The position numbers and the translations under genes are program-made. This document shows, in pieces, positions 63,197 through 64,000 of a stretch of DNA of 64,000 bases (its first letter is position 1; the number at the start of each line of letters is the position of its first letter). The notes beneath the pieces are model-generated. The model did not search any database. It saw nothing but the letters and a program-made list of their open reading frames with translations, and was not told the origin of the DNA. Source of the DNA: UBA12202 sp002691725 (GTDB taxonomy: Bacteria > Pseudomonadota > Alphaproteobacteria > Puniceispirillales > UBA1172); contig CBFIAU010000010.1 of assembly GCA_965660675.1 (NCBI GenBank), forward strand, positions 21,246 to 85,245, read 5' to 3'.

Positions 63197-63661
63197 ATGA
63201 ATATATATCGTGGTGGATGTTCTTGTGGTGACGTGAGATACCACATCACTAAAGAACCAATATTTACTCAGGCTTGTCACTGCAGGCTATGCCAGAAGCA
63301 AACAGCATCCGCATTTATCGTAAGAACAATGATTGAGACATCTCATTTTCATTTGGATAGTGGAGAATTAATACGTTTGCATGGAGCAACTGGAAGTGGC
63401 AGAGGCCAAGAGGTTTATCGTTGCATAAACTGCAAAGTTCAAATCTACAGCATTTTTAACAATAGTGATGTCATGACCTTCATTAAGACGGCAACTCTTG
63501 ATGAACCCGACCGTTTTCCTCCACAAGCCCATATTTTTACCAAGAGCAAACTAAATTGGGTCAATTTAGACAGAAGTACCCCTTGTTTTGATGAGTTTTA
63601 CAATAAAGAAGAACTACTTTCGGAAGAGAGTTTGGCGAGAAGACAAGCTATTGGCTGGTGA
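63197..63661 (+). CDS. GFA/CENP-V family zinc protein
   Basis: A 154-residue member of the GFA (glutathione-dependent formaldehyde-activating enzyme)/CENP-V family. The zinc cysteines are C8, C10 (GGCSCGDV), C27, C29, C32 (ACHCRLC) and later CINCK. The family binds two zinc ions; true glutathione-formaldehyde activity is doubtful for most. It has a strong ribosome site (AAGGAGG). Confidence 0.9.
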   Translation: MNIYRGGCSCGDVRYHITKEPIFTQACHCRLCQKQTASAFIVRTMIETSHFHLDSGELIRLHGATGSGRGQEVYRCINCKVQIYSIFNNSDVMTFIKTATLDEPDRFPPQAHIFTKSKLNWVNLDRSTPCFDEFYNKEELLSEESLARRQAIGW

Positions 63662-63926
63662 GTTACAAGGTGATGCAGATTGGGTGCTGGTAAACTTCAG
63701 TAACAAACACCGCTAATGCCTTAGACAGGCAAATGCCCATACCCGTGACTAATGCAATTGAAGGCATAGACAACGGACAAGTGGTTAACAGTGATATAGC
63801 AGAAATGTGTGTTTAGCTGAGAATAAAAGCGATTGAGAGCATGTTTATGTGGCATTGGTGCATGGTATGCGCCAGCTGGGATAGATTTGGAAAAATTTGA
63901 AAAATGGCTGCCATTCAAAGGGTAAA
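63662..63926. other. Intergenic, no gene seen
   Basis: The 265 bp between the GFA gene and tRNA-Arg show no supported gene. I looked for a phage integrase or att-like direct repeat of the tRNA end and saw none in the window. Confidence 0.4.
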
Positions 63927-64000
63927 TGGCGCGCCCGGGAAGATTCGAACTCCCGACCTTTTGATTCGTAGTCAAATGCTCTATCCAGCTGAGCTACGGG
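63927..64000 (-). tRNA. tRNA-Arg (ACG), lacking three 5' bases at window edge
   Basis: The minus strand reads CCCGTAGCTCAGCTGGATAG, then an anticodon stem TTTGA/TCAAA around the loop CTACGAA with anticodon ACG. The T-arm is GGGAG-TTCGAAT-CTTCC, followed by the acceptor end CGGGCGC, discriminator G and encoded CCA. The anticodon pairs with CGU and, after A34 deamination, the other CGN codons. The first three acceptor bases lie beyond base 64000. Confidence 0.95.

Noticed and set aside
63721..63975. Minus-strand frame next to the tRNA
   Set aside because: It overlaps the 3' half of tRNA-Arg and its first residues are simply translated tRNA sequence.

Overview
The window reads as chromosome of a marine alphaproteobacterium, most likely of the SAR116 clade (Puniceispirillum-like). 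The grounds are a green-tuned proteorhodopsin with its complete retinal pathway, several systems for methylated and quaternary amines, divergent LysR and GntR regulators, moderate base composition and close gene packing. The taxonomic call is an inference from gene content; no phylogenetic marker such as rRNA is present.

Layout. 1-98: broken start of a secreted small protein. 383-6652: LysR regulator divergent from an operon of a beta-decarboxylating dehydrogenase, a GMC alcohol dehydrogenase, an aldehyde dehydrogenase and a di-iron membrane hydroxylase. 6734-8984: AT-rich patch with a decayed moaA fragment, two unknown genes and a BLUF blue-light sensor, bounded by intact moaA (9130-10167). 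10232-14950: propeller/GH43-like protein, EamA exporter, Fe(II)/2-oxoglutarate oxygenase, amine oxidase and a tiny membrane protein. 15249-22800: proteorhodopsin, then crtE-crtI-crtB-crtY-blh-idi2, which together make and use retinal. 22829-25005: EamA exporter and acyl-CoA dehydrogenase.

25312-43927 is mostly uptake and breakdown of small N-methylated or guanidino compounds: a ProXVW-type betaine importer, a second di-iron hydroxylase, a ureohydrolase, an MttB/MtgB-like methyltransferase without pyrrolysine, a dimethylglycine/sarcosine dehydrogenase-like flavoprotein, and a minus-strand operon of aldehyde dehydrogenase, luciferase-like monooxygenase, hydrolase and TPP enzyme. A metallo-beta-lactamase-fold gene at 42505 is hidden because its reading frame begins with ATA. 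44100-48503 is an RND efflux pair.

48653-64000: PLP aminotransferase, GntR regulator, ketopantoate-reductase-like protein, gamma-glutamyltranspeptidase and FkbM methyltransferase. Then comes a compact operon of six very small proteins (56372-58560) beside an HxlR-type regulator and ended by a clear terminator; I regard it as the best candidate for an undescribed system. A beta-propeller protein, a dimethylargininase, several small membrane proteins, a GFA/CENP-V protein and a tRNA-Arg cut by the window edge follow.

Across the window there are many short tandem repeats of 10-17 bp, between genes and inside gene ends. Examples are six 11-bp units before crtE, five 13-bp units before 51071, six 14-bp units after the RND pump and three 13-bp units across the crtY stop. 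They look like a property of this genome rather than of any one locus.
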